Below are positions 62,070-64,000 of a DNA stretch of 64,000 bases, one piece after another. The position numbers were made by a program, and so were the translations under genes. Each line of letters opens with the position of its first letter. The stretch's first letter is position 1. The stretch lies in assembly GCF_022836935.1 (NCBI RefSeq), contig NZ_CP083239.1, forward strand, positions 1,296,001 through 1,360,000, written 5' to 3'. The stretch is from Ancylobacter polymorphus (GTDB lineage: Bacteria > Pseudomonadota > Alphaproteobacteria > Rhizobiales > Xanthobacteraceae). A model generated the notes under the pieces. That model was not told the DNA's origin. It saw only the letters and a list, made by a program, of their open reading frames with translations, and did no database searches.

Positions 62070-63452
62070 CTAAAGACCTTGGTGGATGGCCCGCGCGACT
62101 GCGCCAACCAACCGATCGTCCAGGAAAAGCCCCAGATCGTGCAGCGTACGTAGCCTTTGTTCAAATTCGGCATGGATCGGAATCGCGTCGGGCTCGCGAG
62201 CAAGCATTTGAAGCTCAAGGCCGATGGATTGAATGCGCTCCATCCGAGCCCGCTCCTCCTCCGGACTGGGCCAGCCCGGTCCGTCCCGAGCCGCCTTGTC
62301 GGCATGTGCTAGGACCCAGCGCGCCACCGCCTCCACGGCGTCGGCGGCGCTAGCGATGAGGCTGTAGCTAGTGCTCCGCCCGCCGGCCGGATCCCGTACC
62401 AGAATGCCTTTGCCGCATAGGTCTTCGATGTCGCGCGCGGCAGTGTCCTGCGAGCACTTGGCGAGCGTGGCATATTTGGACGAGGTCAGCTTGCCTTCGA
62501 AGCCGTCAAGCAGGCGGTTCACCACGAGGTGCTGCCTCGGATTAAGGGCGCTCCTGGCATGAGCCTCCCAGAACCTCGCCTTGCGCAGAACCGTTGCCAA
62601 GGCCGCCTCTGCCCCTTGAAAGGCGCGGTCCAGGCATTCTAGGAACCAGGACAGCCACGCAGTGATGTCAAGGTCGCCCTTCTGCGTCCGCTCCAGGGTG
62701 TCGTAATAGGTCTTCCGTTCGATACGGATCTGCGCGGACATGCTGTAGAACCGCTGCGGCGAGCCCTCCGAGCGCGCCAGCGCCATGTCGGCGATGGCGC
62801 GGGCGATGCGTCCGTTCCCGTCCTCGAAGGGGTGGATGGTGACGAACCATAGATGGGCTATGGCCGCGACGAGGACAGGGTCGATGCTGCAGGGTGCGTT
62901 GAACCACGCGAGGAAGGCCTGCATCTCGGCCGTAAGGCGTTCCGCCCTCGGCGCTTCGAAATGGACATGCTCGCGCCCGATCGGTCCGGAAACCACCTGC
63001 ATGGGACCAGCCTCCCCGGGGCGCCACGCGCCGACGGTGATCTTCGCCAAGCCGCTGCGCCCGGTGGGAAACAGCGCGGCATGCCAGCCAAACAGCCGCT
63101 CCTCGTTAAGTGGGAGGCGGTAGTTCTGGGTCGCGTCCAGCATCATCTCCACGACCCCTTCGACATGGCGATCCACCGGGGCAAGCGCCCCGATATCCAT
63201 GCCGAGGCGCCGCGCGATCGAGGAGCGCACTTGCGCGCGGTCGAGCCGCTCGCCCTCGATGTCGCTGGATTTGAGGACCTCTTCGGTCAGGGATCGCAGG
63301 ACGGCTTCGCCACGGAGCTCGAAGCCGAGTCCTTCCATGCGGCCGACTAACCGTCCCTGGTGATGACGCACCGCGGCCAGCGGCGCGGTCAGCACCGCGT
63401 GATCCCAGCGAAACCGGTGCCAGTCTGGCAGCTCATGAATGTAATTCATCAT
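62070..63452 (-). CDS. class II Fic-domain protein, second copy
   Basis: 460 residues. Inhibitory motif SSDIEG (62-67); catalytic HPFEDGNGRIAR (207-218); long C-terminal winged-helix-like part. The motifs sit at nearly the same residue numbers as in the Fic protein at 44033-45154, so the two are paralogous in architecture. It converges on the GIY-YIG gene with a 77-base gap. The promoter holds a six-box operator array. Confidence 0.9.
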   Translation of the reverse strand: MMNYIHELPDWHRFRWDHAVLTAPLAAVRHHQGRLVGRMEGLGFELRGEAVLRSLTEEVLKSSDIEGERLDRAQVRSSIARRLGMDIGALAPVDRHVEGVVEMMLDATQNYRLPLNEERLFGWHAALFPTGRSGLAKITVGAWRPGEAGPMQVVSGPIGREHVHFEAPRAERLTAEMQAFLAWFNAPCSIDPVLVAAIAHLWFVTIHPFEDGNGRIARAIADMALARSEGSPQRFYSMSAQIRIERKTYYDTLERTQKGDLDITAWLSWFLECLDRAFQGAEAALATVLRKARFWEAHARSALNPRQHLVVNRLLDGFEGKLTSSKYATLAKCSQDTAARDIEDLCGKGILVRDPAGGRSTSYSLIASAADAVEAVARWVLAHADKAARDGPGWPSPEEERARMERIQSIGLELQMLAREPDAIPIHAEFEQRLRTLHDLGLFLDDRLVGAVARAIHQGL

Positions 63453-63550
63453 TTTCCGCGCTCCATGCGGAGAATGTGAGGGGCAATCTCCGCAAGCGCA
63501 AGAGGCAATATCCGCAATTTATGCGGAGAATGAATTCAGCAATCTCCGCG
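63451..63550 (-). promoter_or_regulatory. six-box TCCGC/GCGGA operator array upstream of Fic gene
   Basis: Boxes: TTTTCCGCG (63452-63460), ATGCGGAGAATG (63465-63476), CAATCTCCGCAA (63484-63495), CAATATCCGCAA (63506-63517), ATGCGGAGAATG (63521-63532), CAATCTCCGCG (63540-63550). Two inverted pairs repeat exactly 56 bases apart. This is a dense array for a repressor binding site, probably for the Fic winged helix or another regulator. Confidence 0.7.
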
Positions 63551-63692
63551 TCAGGCATGCAAACCCGGCGGGTTGGCGCCAACCGCCCTCCGCAAACCCC
63601 TGAAACTCGCTGGCCGACAGGACCTGTTTAATCGCACCGCTTCACCATTCCGCCTGCGGCGCTCCCCGGTCTGCTCACCGGACGTCCTGCAA

Positions 63693-64000
63693 CTATCGCG
63701 CCCCACGCCTGGGAGGACGCGCAGCCGCCGCCTTGCCGTCGAGAATGTCGGCCATCTCGTCCGCGACGCGGTCGGCCGCGAGCCGCAACGCCTCGTCGAT
63801 ATGGATATAACGTTGCGTCACGCCGCGCGCCGCGTGACCGAGCAGCGCCGCGATCGTCAGTTCGGAAAAGCCGAGGTCGCCGGCGACGCTCGCGAAGGTG
63901 TGGCGCAGGGTATGTGGGGTGACGTCCTCCAGGCGCGCCATTGCGCAGAGGCGATCGAGCACGCGCACGATCCCGACGAAATGCCCTTCACCCCAGTCGG
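63693..64000 (-). CDS. int: tyrosine integrase, C-terminal part (runs off window)
   Basis: The last 102 or so residues are visible: HTLRHTFASVAGDLGFSELTI with HxxR, LLGHAARGVTQRYIHI with His and catalytic Tyr, then EALRLAADRVADEMADIL. Upstream in frame the reading DWGEGHFVGI continues to the window edge, so the gene is cut there. Probably the ICE integrase that inserts at attL/attR. Its tail ends at a Pro/Arg-rich PPRRGAR. Confidence 0.85.
   Translation of the reverse strand, partial: DWGEGHFVGIVRVLDRLCAMARLEDVTPHTLRHTFASVAGDLGFSELTIAALLGHAARGVTQRYIHIDEALRLAADRVADEMADILDGKAAAARPPRRGAR

Larger units (their letters stand above)
1..64000. mobile_element. Tn4371-like ICE, internal part (ends not in window)
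   Basis: The window carries replication/partition genes, a relaxase, a coupling protein, a full trb type IV secretion operon and an integrase C-terminus in the order known for Tn4371-like integrative and conjugative elements. The integrase runs off the right edge and the first core gene starts only 205 bases from the left edge, so neither attachment site is seen. Assignment to the Tn4371 group rests on remembered gene order, not on a search. Confidence 0.75.

Noticed and set aside
1..64000. CRISPR arrays
   Set aside because: No regularly spaced identical repeats of the right length; the only short-period repeats are operator or iteron arrays.
1..64000. tRNA or rRNA genes and ICE attachment sites
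   Set aside because: No cloverleaf or rRNA sequence was recognised, and both element ends lie outside the window.

Overview
The window is almost entirely the interior of a large integrative and conjugative element (ICE) with a Tn4371-like layout, in a high-GC alphaproteobacterium, most likely Hyphomicrobiales/Rhizobiales. The evidence is the gene content (DUF932, ParB, toprim, DUF2493, DUF736, DUF2285, RepA/ParA, DUF2840, TraF, VirD2/DUF3363 relaxase, TraG, TrbBCDEJ-K-LFGI, DUF2274, LysR), a Rhizobiales-style palindrome at 4961-5007, and the C-terminal part of a tyrosine integrase running off the right edge. No tRNA or rRNA gene and no convincing attachment site is visible.

Layout. 0.1-9.6 kb is the maintenance and early-gene region: two genes behind near-identical leader hairpins (DUF932 and a large ParB), toprim, a SLOG/DUF2493 protein, a FitAB-type toxin-antitoxin pair and small ICE genes. 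9.7-14.6 kb holds a frameshifted DUF2285 regulator, an excisionase-like HTH protein, RepA with iteron-like repeats, ParA, a small partner, DUF2840, TraF and a lytic transglycosylase. 14.8-19.0 kb holds the relaxase, the coupling protein TraG and a CopG-type regulator. About 26 kb of cargo separates this CopG gene from trbB; in related elements as I remember them, trbB follows directly. 45.5-54.9 kb is the complete trb mating-pair operon. 54.9-64 kb holds LysR, a second defence island, a Fic gene and the integrase end.

The cargo is a mosaic. 19.3-28.3 kb is a copper-type module: two-component system, RND efflux with a frameshifted adaptor, an exported protein, a Met/His-rich multicopper oxidase and a 38-residue Met-rich membrane peptide. 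An IS91-type element with its own tyrosine recombinase follows (29.1-31.2 kb). 31.6-36.7 kb is a nickel/cobalt module arranged divergently around an RcnR/CsoR-type repressor and containing a truncated rcnA. 36.8-39.1 kb is chromate resistance (rhodanese-ChrB fusion plus ChrA). 39.8-43.6 kb is a methyltransferase plus putative nuclease pair flanked by direct repeats, followed by a convergent Fic gene.

The most notable pattern is that both defence-like modules have the same shape: an Eco57I/MmeI-like N6-adenine methyltransferase, then effector gene(s) (a PD-(D/E)xK-like protein in one; an SF2 helicase and a GIY-YIG nuclease in the other), then a convergent class II Fic protein whose own promoter carries inverted-repeat operators. 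The two Fic proteins align almost residue for residue across their inhibitory and catalytic motifs. Two single-base homopolymer frameshifts (9898-9902 and 21939-21943) each split a gene that otherwise reads cleanly; they are real mutations or assembly errors.
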